Below are positions 16,711 through 25,329 of a stretch of 48,899 nt of DNA, in pieces. Position 1 is the stretch's first letter; each line of letters begins with the position of its first letter. A model generated the notes under the pieces. The model worked only from the letters and a program-made list of their open reading frames with translations. It had not been told where the DNA came from and searched no databases. The translations under genes and the position numbers were made by a program. This stretch comes from SHZI01 sp031409515 (GTDB lineage: Bacteria; Pseudomonadota; Gammaproteobacteria; Steroidobacterales; GCA-2729495): contig JANNXJ010000054.1 of assembly GCA_031409515.1 (NCBI GenBank), positions 1 through 48,899 of the forward strand, written 5' to 3'.

Positions 16711-16823
16711 GGACCCCGGTTACGAGCGGCACGCGCAAGCCCACCGTGGAATAGATGGAGGCAGGCCGTAGGCGGACCCGTCTTATGCCGCGAGAGGGGC
16801 TTGCGCGTGCCGCGCCGGGGTCC
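16711..16823. repeat. Long two-part inverted repeat upstream of the small ICE gene
   Basis: The left arm (16711-16742) and right arm (16797-16823) pair over ggaccccgg/ccggggtcc and over gcggcacgcgcaagccc/gggcttgcgcgtgccgc, both perfect, with a few unpaired bases in the left arm and about 54 nt between arms. It lies in the 5' region of the gene starting at 16668 and may be an RNA leader structure or a protein-binding site. Confidence 0.85.
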
Positions 16824-16933
16824 AGAGTTCGAGACTCTACACAGCGCCATTCGGAGATGTTGACCGATGACGAGATCGCCGCAGGGAGCGTTCTGTCAGG
16901 AATCGGCTGGCCCGAAAATTACTAAGCAGGTCA

Positions 16934-17974
16934 CTAGCGAGAGGCCTGTAGCACCAACCGGTCTCCTTTTACTACGTCGATAGTGGTTGAGAAACTTCGA
17001 TCACCTTTGATTAGCGGATATACGGATTGTGACGATCTCATATTGATCACTTCGAGATCCCGGTGGTTAGCAATACTCCTAGATCGTCCAAAAACTGTGA
17101 CCTCGCCCGAGGCCGGCGCATTCAATTCCGCAGAAACATAGTCCTCGGTCCGCTTTGAGCCGAGAAACTCCAGAGAAAACGTTTTTGAGCCCGTCCGCGA
17201 CCACACGTAGAGTGGCTCAAACAGGTCGGGGTCATATTGGTCAATAACTTCGGGCTTTAGGCCGTAAGCGACTAGCGAGCGGGGATCTTTACAGCTCCCA
17301 CCGTGGTACAGGCGCGGAAGCGTTGGAAACTCCTGAGTATCCGATCTAACACCTTCACTTGCATTGAGAAGAGTCGCAACAAATCTGGGCACCTGCTCCC
17401 AACCACAAAGCTCGCCAGCCTGTGCGCCCTCCCACACCTGTCGCGAAAAGTTGGCGACGCCGCGACTTTCTTCCAGGCTGGTCCGCTCGGTCGGACCATG
17501 GAGGACGAGCACTCTTCCATTCAAATCAGAAGCGATCAAGCCAGATGCCGCAACCATCATGCCGGAGTCATTTCCGACCTCATTCGAAAACACACCCAGC
17601 GCGAAGCCGCGTTTGTAAACCACCAAAGTAGGCGCGGCAGCTGAAAGCCGTAGATCTGCCGTATCTCGCGGACCCCACGCGGGCAAATCGAATCTTCCGT
17701 TCAGATCTGTCTGGACTTCGATGATCTGAAGCAACCCACTGGATAGGTAGGGGTTCGCTTCGTGAATGCTCCAATTGCCGCGCTTCTTGAGGTCCCACAT
17801 TGCAACAACGATGGCACCGTCTACGGGGACTCCTGCTTCGTCGGTAACCCTCGCGGTCATTGCTGGAGAGCGATAAGTGTTTTTGGGTCCGCAGCCAAGA
17901 ACGAGGGCGAGTAGGGCTAAAGCTGCTACACGGTGCACGCACGAGGTCCATTCAACTAACGGGCGAGGAATCAT
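16934..17974 (-). CDS. Putative lipoprotein of unknown function (346 aa)
   Basis: An N-terminal signal sequence ends in the lipobox LVLGC (Cys28), so the protein is probably lipid-anchored in the envelope. The next part, TARVTDEAGVPVDGAIVVAMWDL with LNGRFDLPAWG, resembles a carboxypeptidase-regulatory-like beta-sandwich, a common fold in surface proteins. The rest is not recognised. It lies just downstream of the HAF-repeat gene on the same strand with a 14-nt gap, so both are probably co-transcribed. Base composition here is lower in GC than the element core, which suggests separate acquisition. Confidence 0.7.
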   Translation of the reverse strand: MIPRPLVEWTSCVHRVAALALLALVLGCGPKNTYRSPAMTARVTDEAGVPVDGAIVVAMWDLKKRGNWSIHEANPYLSSGLLQIIEVQTDLNGRFDLPAWGPRDTADLRLSAAAPTLVVYKRGFALGVFSNEVGNDSGMMVAASGLIASDLNGRVLVLHGPTERTSLEESRGVANFSRQVWEGAQAGELCGWEQVPRFVATLLNASEGVRSDTQEFPTLPRLYHGGSCKDPRSLVAYGLKPEVIDQYDPDLFEPLYVWSRTGSKTFSLEFLGSKRTEDYVSAELNAPASGEVTVFGRSRSIANHRDLEVINMRSSQSVYPLIKGDRSFSTTIDVVKGDRLVLQASR

Positions 17975-17988
17975 TGCCTGGGTCCCAA

Positions 17989-19296
17989 TTAGATAAGGGC
18001 GCGGAGCATAAGCCCTGCCGCATAGGATATGGCGCGCCAGGGAGGATGAATCTGGGCACTGGGAAGCGACAGTGTCGCTGCAACCGTAGCTCTCTGCGCT
18101 GGAGACTCAGGCGCACTACACGCTCCAGAACTTCCTCGCCGCCACCAGCCTATCAGGCCGAGAGCGAGCAGGGACAGTACATCCAATGCCCCACCACCGC
18201 CGGACGTGCTCGAAGGAGAAATGTTTGCGCGGAACGCTTCGTTGAAGCCGTCCGGGTTTAATCCATAGCCGACCACCCAATCGCCGTTGGCAGAAATGCC
18301 GCTGGCCTCAGTCAACGTCCAACCAGCGAGGCCCGTGGCGCCGTTTGAGGCCAGCATATCGGTCAACTGCAGTACACCCCCTTCGCTGGTCCAAATGACG
18401 GCGCTTTGCTCGCCCGTGGCAGTTTCAGAAAGTCCTACCGCGATGGCGCCGTCGGCCGAGACGCCGGTGAGGACAATTTTGCCACCCTCGACTGGTGGAT
18501 TGCCGAGCTCGGCCATGCCACCAGTATTAGTCCAGCGAAAGGCCTGGTAGCCCGAGGCCACTTCGGAATACCCGAACACCAGCGAGCCATCAACGGAGAT
18601 GGCAGTTGCGCCGCTCAGCGTGGCGCCGCCGGGTAGATCACCGAGTCCGACCATGCCGCCGGCGCTGGTCCACCGGAACGCCTCCTGCCCCAAAAGGCCA
18701 TCCGAGTACCCCACGATGGCCGCGCCGTCAGCCGCCAGGGCAATGGCGTCACTATAGATGCCGCCACCTGGCAGATATCCAAGCCCGACCATTCCCTCAG
18801 AACTCGTCCAGCGGAATCCTTCCTTAAACAAGCCGCTGGCCGCGTACCCCACGACGATTGAGCCGTCGGCAGAAGTCGCTCGCGCAACGCTGCTCCCACC
18901 CACAATCGGTGGATTACCAAGACTTACCATGCCGGTAACGGCAGTCCACCGGAAAGCTTGAGAACCAACGTCGGTATCCGAGTCCCCCACGACGACCGAG
19001 CCGTCGGCGGAAATACCGCCCGCAGTGCTCCGGAAGGTTCCACCGGGTAGGTCACCAAGCCCGACCATGCCCTCAGCCTGCGTCCAACGGAAGGCTTCTT
19101 GGCCTGCGGCACTGGTTGCGGAACCTACAACCACCGATCCATCGGCGGATACGGCGCCGGCATAACTGGAAAACTGGCCACCGGGCAAATCGCCGAGAGG
19201 CATGAACCTTGCTGCGCCCGCCAAACCGGGCAGAAGCAGCAGCGCGACCGCGCAAGGTGCAGGACTCCTCATGACGGTATTCCGCTTGATCGCCAT
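17989..19296 (-). CDS. HAF-repeat surface protein with GlyGly-CTERM-like tail
   Basis: The 435-residue protein has a signal peptide followed by about six repeats of roughly 55 residues built on 'MVGLGDLPGG ... ADGSVVVGYS ... EAFRWT', the HAF extracellular repeat, likely a beta-propeller-like structure. A C-terminal sorting signal is visible as SGGGGALDVL, then a hydrophobic stretch and WWRRG, resembling GlyGly-CTERM tails cut by rhombosortase. Unusually, about 45 further residues follow the WWRR; they lie over a short repeat also found at 19477-19528. The ATG at 19296 gives the best signal peptide; 19272 is an alternative. Confidence 0.8.
   Translation of the reverse strand: MAIKRNTVMRSPAPCAVALLLLPGLAGAARFMPLGDLPGGQFSSYAGAVSADGSVVVGSATSAAGQEAFRWTQAEGMVGLGDLPGGTFRSTAGGISADGSVVVGDSDTDVGSQAFRWTAVTGMVSLGNPPIVGGSSVARATSADGSIVVGYAASGLFKEGFRWTSSEGMVGLGYLPGGGIYSDAIALAADGAAIVGYSDGLLGQEAFRWTSAGGMVGLGDLPGGATLSGATAISVDGSLVFGYSEVASGYQAFRWTNTGGMAELGNPPVEGGKIVLTGVSADGAIAVGLSETATGEQSAVIWTSEGGVLQLTDMLASNGATGLAGWTLTEASGISANGDWVVGYGLNPDGFNEAFRANISPSSTSGGGGALDVLSLLALGLIGWWRRGSSGACSAPESPAQRATVAATLSLPSAQIHPPWRAISYAAGLMLRALI
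18026..18077. repeat. Copy 1 of a degenerate 52-bp direct repeat
   Basis: This copy shares 'atggcgcgcc', then 'gaatctgggcactgg' and 'tcgctg' at the same spacing with the copy at 19477-19528, and lies inside the 3' end of the HAF-repeat gene. Confidence 0.65.
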
Positions 19297-19608
19297 AGGC
19301 GCCAATTCCCCGGGAGTCTGTCGATTCTCTGCAGACTGCCTGAAGCTTCAGATTAGCGCCACGATCAGTACCCTCGATGCTTCCCGATCACGCAGCCAGT
19401 GAAGTATCGGCTCCAAGACCAGAGGGCCCCAAAGGTTCCACGGGCCGTCTGGCGAGCTCTTCGCGCTGGACTGTAGATGGCGCGCCCTGAAGGTTGAATC
19501 TGGGCACTGGAAGGCGGTGGTTTCGCTGTCGGACTAACGACACAGGCTGACGTCTGTGTGAGCGAGGCTCATAGTTCTAGCGTTTCGCTGAATACGACCA
19601 GCTTCGCC
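19297..19608. other. Intergenic region upstream of the HAF gene
   Basis: Apart from the repeat copy at 19477-19528 I see no gene or RNA. It should contain the promoter of the HAF/lipoprotein pair. Confidence 0.4.
19477..19528. repeat. Copy 2 of a degenerate 52-bp direct repeat
   Basis: This intergenic copy lies upstream of the HAF-repeat gene in the same orientation as copy 1; the two copies bracket the gene. Confidence 0.65.
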
Positions 19609-20046
19609 TTAGCGCCGCTCCGGAATTGGTACTCCAGGTGTCATCGTCTTCACGGCAATGAGCGCCTTTGTATGATGGTGCCCTGTCTGACCTACAAACA
19701 ATTTCCCTGTCACAGTTGCCTCATTTTCGACTAGAGACTTTTGCGTCTGGTACACAGACGAGGATTCGAAAGCTAACTGGAAACGGGTTGTAGACTTGGA
19801 AACTTCGTAAGGCGAACCATCTTCCATTGACGTAGCCACAACACAGCGAGGGCTATCAATCGTCAATATCCACACTGTCTCTGGCGTATCGCCGTCGTCA
19901 ATGCTCTCGTAATTGGGCGGGCCAGGAAACGTTTCTCGCGAAACCTTCCCCGTAAAGGAGACGTCTTCCGCCTCTTTGAGGCACTCGACAGCTTGAGCCG
20001 AAGCCGACAGTAGCAGCAAAAATGCGAATGCATAGAGACGTTTCAT
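19609..20046 (-). CDS. Exported DUF4431-like protein
   Basis: The 145-residue protein has a clear signal peptide (MKRLYAFAFLLLLSASAQA) and a C-terminal segment VTGKLFVGQTGHHHTKALI that fits the DUF4431 pattern, with the TGHHHT cluster at residues 121-126. The middle part, DVSFTGKVSRETFPGPPNYESI, looks like an OB-fold-like beta domain. Histidine clustering may mean metal binding. The function is unknown; the neighbours are other small proteins of similar low GC. Confidence 0.75.
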   Translation of the reverse strand: MKRLYAFAFLLLLSASAQAVECLKEAEDVSFTGKVSRETFPGPPNYESIDDGDTPETVWILTIDSPRCVVATSMEDGSPYEVSKSTTRFQLAFESSSVYQTQKSLVENEATVTGKLFVGQTGHHHTKALIAVKTMTPGVPIPERR

Positions 20047-20077
20047 CTAGCCTCCTTAAGTAACCCAATTTGGAACC

Positions 20078-20467
20078 TCAAGGGCGCGGAGTGGGCGGAG
20101 GAATCCGGCTTTGGGAACGTCGCTTGGGGCGCCGGCTTAGCCCTCGGCGCAGCTGCGACGACAATGGCTCGGCCCATAGGTGGCATCCACTCATAGATAT
20201 TTGGATCGTGAGGGTAAGAAAACCGTGCCGGAAGCCATCCGATTCACTCATTGGGTCACTGTCGAAATGGTGAATATGGTCCGGTCCAAGCAGAGCAACA
20301 TGACCTGTACTAGGGTTGTTCAGCTCAACCACGCCGGTTGGTCGAATCGCGGCAACAATCCACACATCGTCCCTTGGAAGGGATGAGTGACGACGCGGGA
20401 TGGTGCGAGCCACTGGACGCACGCGAACACGATATAGGATGCACCGCCGCAGTTTTTGAATGTTCAT
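20078..20467 (-). CDS. Conserved small protein of unknown function (129 aa)
   Basis: The ATG at 20467 is preferred because it begins MNIQKLRRCILYRVRVRPVA right after the preceding gene; the upstream frame overlaps that gene. The centre, DVWIVAAIRPTGVVELNNP with HVALLGPDHIHHFDSDP, has the look of a small beta-barrel domain; I have no family name. The next 60 residues are basic and less convincing. The gene follows the 93-aa gene by 13 nt, probably in one operon. Confidence 0.6.
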   Translation of the reverse strand: MNIQKLRRCILYRVRVRPVARTIPRRHSSLPRDDVWIVAAIRPTGVVELNNPSTGHVALLGPDHIHHFDSDPMSESDGFRHGFLTLTIQISMSGCHLWAEPLSSQLRRGLSRRPKRRSQSRIPPPTPRP

Positions 20468-20480
20468 CGGGGTCTCTCTT

Positions 20481-20762
20481 TCACTTCGAAGACGAAAGAA
20501 CGTCACCTGAAATCTGCCTTCCATCAATGCAGATTTTTGCTTTTACGGTGACGCCGCCCTCCACAAATACTTCAACCAAGGGGCTTTCCGGCTTTCCTTG
20601 CTCAAGTCGTGCACTCAACGAGGGCGTACTTGCACTCGCGAGCATCCTGTTGTCTGTGTCCCGGCACTCGCCGTCGATGTACAGCTTTGCTCCTCCAAAC
20701 CAAGCATTCGTCACACGTATCGAGTGCCCTTGATGTTCAGCAACCCATTCCTTCTGCGGCAT
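20481..20762 (-). CDS. Small protein of unknown function (93 aa)
   Basis: The frame opens with ATG at 20762 and reads EHQGHSIRVTNAWFGGAKLYIDGECRD, a beta-rich sequence with no signal peptide and two cysteines. It is the first gene of a probable pair with the 129-aa gene. I do not recognise the family. Confidence 0.6.
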   Translation of the reverse strand: MPQKEWVAEHQGHSIRVTNAWFGGAKLYIDGECRDTDNRMLASASTPSLSARLEQGKPESPLVEVFVEGGVTVKAKICIDGRQISGDVLSSSK

Positions 20763-21301
20763 TACGTACTCCTGCGGAGAAGTACACTTCGAGGACTCAC
20801 ATGGCGTTGCAGAAACAGGCCAAGAGTGTCCGATGTCGCACCGGACGGTTAGCCTGCCACTGAGGGTAGCCGAGAGCCGGGGATTCTTCCATCCCCCGGT
20901 TAATGACGTGGGTTAGACAGTCGCCTGTTTTCGCCTTAGCACGCCCACCAGGCCGAGGGCGGAACCAAATAGCCAGACGGCAGGGGGATGGGGACTGAAA
21001 TGCCAAGCTCCCGTAGGCGTTGACCACACCCGAGGTATTCCCAACGAGCATTTCGGTCACCGGGTTGCATCGGCTCGACCTGGAGCAGCCCCTCGCATAC
21101 TCGCTCGACAAGACGCAGGGTGACGAGCGGGCAGAATCAGGGCTGTTGCAGACGCAGGCCAAGCTCCAGCGGCTGGTGCGGTCAATGGTGGCGGTGCCGG
21201 ACTTTCATTAGCGACGAGCTGGGTTACTTACTGCGTCGCCCATGGCCACCCAATGAGTGTTATGAGACGCTTCTTGCCCGTACACCCCAACGAGCCTCGT
21301 T
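20763..21301. other. Region with a decayed gene tail and no intact gene
   Basis: The stretch between divergent genes contains only a PEP-CTERM-like coding remnant (20913-21020) and a hairpin at about 20880-20900 (ccgggga / tcccccgg). Other frames are short and unsupported. Confidence 0.45.
20913..21020 (-). pseudogene. Remnant of a PEP-CTERM-type protein C-terminus
   Basis: On the minus strand one frame reads PHPPAVWLFGSALGLVGVLRRK and stops a few codons later. That is the classic layout of a PEP-CTERM tail: a proline-rich entry, a hydrophobic helix and a basic end. The frame has no matching body upstream, so it is probably what is left of a surface-protein gene. Confidence 0.5.
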
Positions 21302-21952
21302 ATGGCGAAGAAGTCCTCCATGCATTTGGTTTTTAACTACCGGGGGAAGCTGCATGACTTCATGAGCATTATCTGCGGTCGTAAGGACAATTCGTTCTAC
21401 TTCCATATTGCAGGCGAACTAGATCGGCCGATGATGGTTGGGTCAATTGCGAAGCAGCCTGGGAATCGATCGACCATAACGTTTGCGGATTTCCGACAGG
21501 TCGACTTGTATAGAAATAAGGTTTCAGTGCACGAAACTGGGCGTATCCACTCAACCGGTCGCGACGGCAAGAAGGTCAGCGATGCGGCAGGTGGTGCTCC
21601 GTTCGACCAGATTAAGCATCAGCAGGCTTACTTGCTTGTGGCGCCGCGAGACCCATCTACGTATCCAATCAAGACTGCCGCCGACCCTGCGAGAGATGTC
21701 GTAATCAATCTGCGGCCAGAGGAAGATGCGTTCTTCATTCAATTCTGGGTTGCGCGAATTGGGAGCACAGTTTCGCCACCGATCCATCCCCATCAGCTAA
21801 CTGAACCGCTCCATATAGAATGGATTGGTAAGAACTTTGGACTGATCCTGCATGTTCAGAAGGTGTTCAAAGGGCCACAACTTGACAGAGTCGGATGGCC
21901 GCCCTTCTCGCTGGTCATGCACCGAGTTGATGACAAGAAAGGCTCGCGGTGA
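21302..21952 (+). CDS. Protein of unknown function (216 aa)
   Basis: The only plus-strand gene in this stretch. It has no signal peptide or membrane segment and is mixed alpha/beta in look; residues 14-60 (RGKLHDFMSIICGRKDNSFYF) and 135-175 (VVINLRPEEDAFFIQFWVAR) are the most structured. No strong ribosome site precedes the ATG, and a second Met lies six codons in. GC is lower than in the ICE core. It is probably a cytoplasmic cargo protein; no function can be assigned. Confidence 0.6.
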   Translation: MAKKSSMHLVFNYRGKLHDFMSIICGRKDNSFYFHIAGELDRPMMVGSIAKQPGNRSTITFADFRQVDLYRNKVSVHETGRIHSTGRDGKKVSDAAGGAPFDQIKHQQAYLLVAPRDPSTYPIKTAADPARDVVINLRPEEDAFFIQFWVARIGSTVSPPIHPHQLTEPLHIEWIGKNFGLILHVQKVFKGPQLDRVGWPPFSLVMHRVDDKKGSR

Positions 21953-22092
21953 CCAAGGGGCGTTAGCAGCCCGGCGAAGGCCTGTGCTCAACGAACGCGC
22001 GCAGCAGGATGCTCCCTGCGCGAGGTGGACCCGGCCATCAACGGGGCTGACCCTAACTGTGCCAGGGGTCTCAAAGTCACGCAGGCGCAAAA

Positions 22093-23088
22093 TTACTTCG
22101 CGCTCTTACCCATGTTCTTGGTCATATCGACAACATTAAGCCCCACTGGATTGGCATCGGAGCCCTCGATGTAACCTGTTGCCCCGGCGCCAAACACTGA
22201 GCGAGTTGCCTCCAGCACCACAGCATCCTTGACATGATCGTCAACTGCCGCTTGTCGAAAAGCCTCTAGTGTCTGAATGCTAAGTTCGCGGTGTCTATTC
22301 AGCGCCGCCTGATGCTTGAGCGCGCGATAGATTCGGCCGCACCAAATAGCAGCCCCGCCCAAAGCGCCCAGGATGATCAGCTTAGTCGACATTTTTTGGA
22401 CTGCCTCCGGCCAAGCCGATTCCAGTCCGGTGCCAAAGAAGATGAATAACGCCGTTGTCAATGTGATTGCGGCAAGCGCCCCGGTTGCCTTGAGCCACGT
22501 TGTCGCGCTCATCTCAAGTGCATCAGCTTGAGCTTTGAATGCCGATCCGAACACAGCCGCGCCACTCTTTGAGGCAAGATCCCTGGCGGCATTGAGGACG
22601 GTATCAATGTCAAGCTTCTTGTCTGCAACCCACTTCTCTGCTCCAGCATACAGACCCTGGGTCTTCTGGATTGAGTTCTCCAGATTGGAGATGTTTGTCG
22701 CGATATCACCGCGCTTGTAGAGGAGGTAGGGTAGGGGCGGTCCGGCCACATTCATCAAGGCATCGATGTGGCTATGGAAATTGATTACAAGGTTATTGCG
22801 GGTTGAAGCAGCGTCACCCTCAAGCTTGAAGTCATCGATCTGTTTGAGAATCGGCGGAATATTCTCCATGTGCCGCGCAATTTGTTCACTAGCTGTATCT
22901 GAAAGGAATTCGAGCGGCAAAGTGCCCAAATCTGCGGCGAGAGAGTAGGCCTGCTTAATGTCTGCTTCCGCTGCCTTAAAATCTATGCTTCCCCACGGGC
23001 TCCGGGTGACTAGCGACTCACCCTTTTCGAACTGGAGAATGGCAGTTGCGAGTGTCTTGATCTTGGCAATTGATTCAGCCTTGGCCAT
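22093..23088 (-). CDS. Two-helix membrane protein of unknown function (331 aa)
   Basis: A cytoplasmic, helix-rich N-terminal part of about 190 residues (likely coiled coil around residues 50-160) is followed by two hydrophobic segments near residues 200-217 and 237-252 and a helical tail of about 75 residues. GGGGGAC lies before the ATG at 23088. Such a sensor-plus-TM layout is common among membrane effectors in defence islands, but nothing here proves that. No neighbour is clearly in the same operon; a tRNA-Arg lies upstream. Confidence 0.6.
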   Translation of the reverse strand: MAKAESIAKIKTLATAILQFEKGESLVTRSPWGSIDFKAAEADIKQAYSLAADLGTLPLEFLSDTASEQIARHMENIPPILKQIDDFKLEGDAASTRNNLVINFHSHIDALMNVAGPPLPYLLYKRGDIATNISNLENSIQKTQGLYAGAEKWVADKKLDIDTVLNAARDLASKSGAAVFGSAFKAQADALEMSATTWLKATGALAAITLTTALFIFFGTGLESAWPEAVQKMSTKLIILGALGGAAIWCGRIYRALKHQAALNRHRELSIQTLEAFRQAAVDDHVKDAVVLEATRSVFGAGATGYIEGSDANPVGLNVVDMTKNMGKSAK

Positions 23089-23271
23089 TGAGTCCCCCGG
23101 TTAGCGACAGGCAACAAGAGAATGCCCTCCCCACAAAGGGCCACCAGCCCATCGTATGGGCGGAGGCGATGATTTCAAGGCCACGATTGGAGGCGCCCTG
23201 CCAACCGACCCTGCCAAAAACAGCAGCCTTTCAGACCTGGCAAATAAGTTCATGAATTAACTGAGGAGAAG

Positions 23272-23348
23272 TGGCGCGTCCGGACGGATTCGAACCGCCG
23301 GCCCCCGCGTTCGAAGCGCGGTGCTCTATCCAGCTGAGCTACGGGCGC
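23272..23348 (-). tRNA. tRNA-Arg (anticodon TCG)
   Basis: The 77-nt gene folds as a normal cloverleaf on the minus strand: acceptor GCGCCCG, D arm with GCTCAGCTGGATAGAGC, anticodon stem CCGCG/CGCGG with loop CTTCGAA, T arm GGCGG-TTCGAAT-CCGTC and an encoded CCA. Position 4 (C) faces A at position 69, a mismatch within the acceptor stem. The anticodon TCG would read CGA. It lies within the mobile element, so it may be element-borne or a relic of an earlier insertion site. Confidence 0.9.
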
Positions 23349-23635
23349 CTTGTTGCTCTCTTAACGCCTATTCCCTAACGGCCGCTCATTGGTAACTCAT
23401 AGGCTCCGTGACCTACGAAAACTTCCGTAAGTCATTGTATTAAATATCAGTATACTGTCACTCAAACGTTTCATCCCCAGGTGCAAAGCCGCGCTTCTCG
23501 GGCCAGAGGCGGGACTAACGCCGGATTCGCTAATAGTCGTCAAAGATACGAAGTTGGACCATTAGCAGTTCGTCAGTAGTAGCCTTCTTGAAATATGCTG
23601 ACTTTACGCGTTCATTGCCTGTTGTGGATTCTTGT

Positions 23636-24811
23636 ATGAGCATTCCTCCGTGGGCTGACCAGCAACTCTCGCAGGATCTCCCGGAGATTAGAGCGCGCGG
23701 TGAAGGCCAGAATATGGAGTTCAAGCGGGAGTTCCCGGAGCAAGTGAGCGATCTCGCCAAGGAGATCGCGGCGTTTGCAACGTCGAACACTGGGACAGTC
23801 CTGCTCGGGGTAGAGGATAACGGAGATATCGTTGGCCTTGAGAGCATGGAGGGCCCGCAGCAGAGAGATGCGCTCCTGAGACGCTTGGAGGGCATCTGTA
23901 ATGGGTCGATCAAGCCCGCTGTTACACCTAGTGTAAGCTGGGCAATCGAATCCGGCCGGATTGTGCTCGCGGTGAACGTGCCCAAAGGGAGTGAACCCAT
24001 CTACTATTCTCAGGGAAAGCCGTACCTTCGTCACATCACGACTTCCCGCCCGGCTGAACCGCACGAGGTTGTCGATCTTCTGAGGCGGTACTTGGCAAGT
24101 CGGCTCGAATTCGACGGCTCTGATCAAAGCGAGGAGTCCGCTTTCTACTCCGACCTTGCATCGATACTTGTCTCGATTTTACTGTGGGGAGACACGCCAG
24201 CGCGGGAGCGGCACGTCAATCCGTGGCTTGAGGAATGGCGGGCCGACTCTAAGTATGCGGCATCCGTCCTCAGGGAACTTGCAGCGAGGGACGTCGCTGT
24301 TCGCAGGAGGCTGGTGGGTCGACTTCATGAAGTTGCTGACGCCGTCAACGAGGTGGCGACGTTCCGTATGTCTCTTGGATGTGGAGATCGGCTGGAGGCA
24401 GTTGCAACTTCTGTAACCGAACTTTCAGCTGCATTGAAGCGAGAGACTGTTGACGCTATACCCCTAAGAGCGGCATTTGTTGCCAAGGCAAAAGCCGTCG
24501 TAAAGGAGACTTCCCGAAAACTAAACGACCTTGCCGACCGTGCACAACAGATAGTTAGTTCTGGAAATGTCGAAGAACTTCAGTCTAAAGTCGGAACCAT
24601 GGGGACACAATTGGTCCAACTCTCGTTCTACGATCTGAGTTCACTGGGCCCGGAGATGTCGAGAAGATTGCGACAGGTCGGAATGAGCATGCGTCTTGTC
24701 AAAGCTACTCGCATCTATATAGACGGGGGTGCTTCCATGAAGCATATCATCGGCACGGTTGCGGAATGCGCGGCGGAGATGGAGGCTCTGGCACGAGACA
24801 AAGACTCCTGA
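23636..24811 (+). CDS. Schlafen AlbA_2-type putative DNA/ATP-binding protein
   Basis: The N-terminal 150 residues match the AlbA_2 (Schlafen) domain: MEFKREFPEQVSDLAKEIAAFATSNTGTVLLGVEDNGDIVG, then RIVLAVNVPKGSEPIYY and GKPYLRHITTSRPA. The C-terminal 240 residues are helical and unassigned, perhaps an effector or oligomerisation part. AlbA_2 proteins are frequent in defence and mobile-element cargo and some act as nucleases. The start at 23636 is preferred over a TTG at 23588 because the added residues look unlike the family. It is a single-gene unit behind an AT-rich promoter region. Confidence 0.8.
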   Translation: MSIPPWADQQLSQDLPEIRARGEGQNMEFKREFPEQVSDLAKEIAAFATSNTGTVLLGVEDNGDIVGLESMEGPQQRDALLRRLEGICNGSIKPAVTPSVSWAIESGRIVLAVNVPKGSEPIYYSQGKPYLRHITTSRPAEPHEVVDLLRRYLASRLEFDGSDQSEESAFYSDLASILVSILLWGDTPARERHVNPWLEEWRADSKYAASVLRELAARDVAVRRRLVGRLHEVADAVNEVATFRMSLGCGDRLEAVATSVTELSAALKRETVDAIPLRAAFVAKAKAVVKETSRKLNDLADRAQQIVSSGNVEELQSKVGTMGTQLVQLSFYDLSSLGPEMSRRLRQVGMSMRLVKATRIYIDGGASMKHIIGTVAECAAEMEALARDKDS

Positions 24812-24890
24812 TTGCCAACCCGACGTCCCCCGCTTTTGGGTAGCACGAGGCATTGGAGTCTAACCCCGGTTCAGAAGCTTGGACGTGAGT

Positions 24891-25072
24891 ATGCGGTTTA
24901 CGGAAGAGCAGATTATCGGGTCCTGCGGGAGGCCGATAAAGGCATGGCCGTGAAGGAGCTGTGCCGCAAGCACGGGTTCTCTGAGGCCAGCCACTACCTC
25001 TGGCGGGGCAAGTTCGGCGGGATGGAGGTGTCGGACGCGAAGCGCCTGAAGGCGCGGGAAGTCGAGAACGCG
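24891..25072 (+). pseudogene. IS3-family transposase OrfA remnant
   Basis: The reading starts MRFTEEQIIG, then continues in another frame as LREADKGMAVKELCRKHGFSE and SHYLWRGKFGGMEVSDAKRLKA. This is the helix-turn-helix part of an IS3-type OrfA with a one-base deletion after 'attatcggg' and truncation after the ENA of the heptad region. No OrfB or terminal repeats are visible. Confidence 0.85.
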
Positions 25073-25329
25073 CAGTCCGCGACAGCGATAGCTACGGCAA
25101 CGATCCGAACCCGCCACGAGACAACAAGCATTGAGGCTCCGCTAGCTTCTTAGCGAACGGTCCTCCCCTTAGCCTGGCGACGGCCGTCGCCGGGGCTTCT
25201 TGTCGTTTCTTTCGTCTTCGATAGCCCTGGCGGTCAGCAGTCGCGCTTTCCGCACGCCTGGAACTCCATACGTGGGCGGAACAAAAAGGAACGCTCACTA
25301 CTCGATTAACGCGCCGCAGCACAAGGGAG

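Noticed and set aside
24891..25160. An intact insertion sequence
   Set aside because: Only a frameshifted part of OrfA is present; no OrfB and no terminal inverted repeats were seen.
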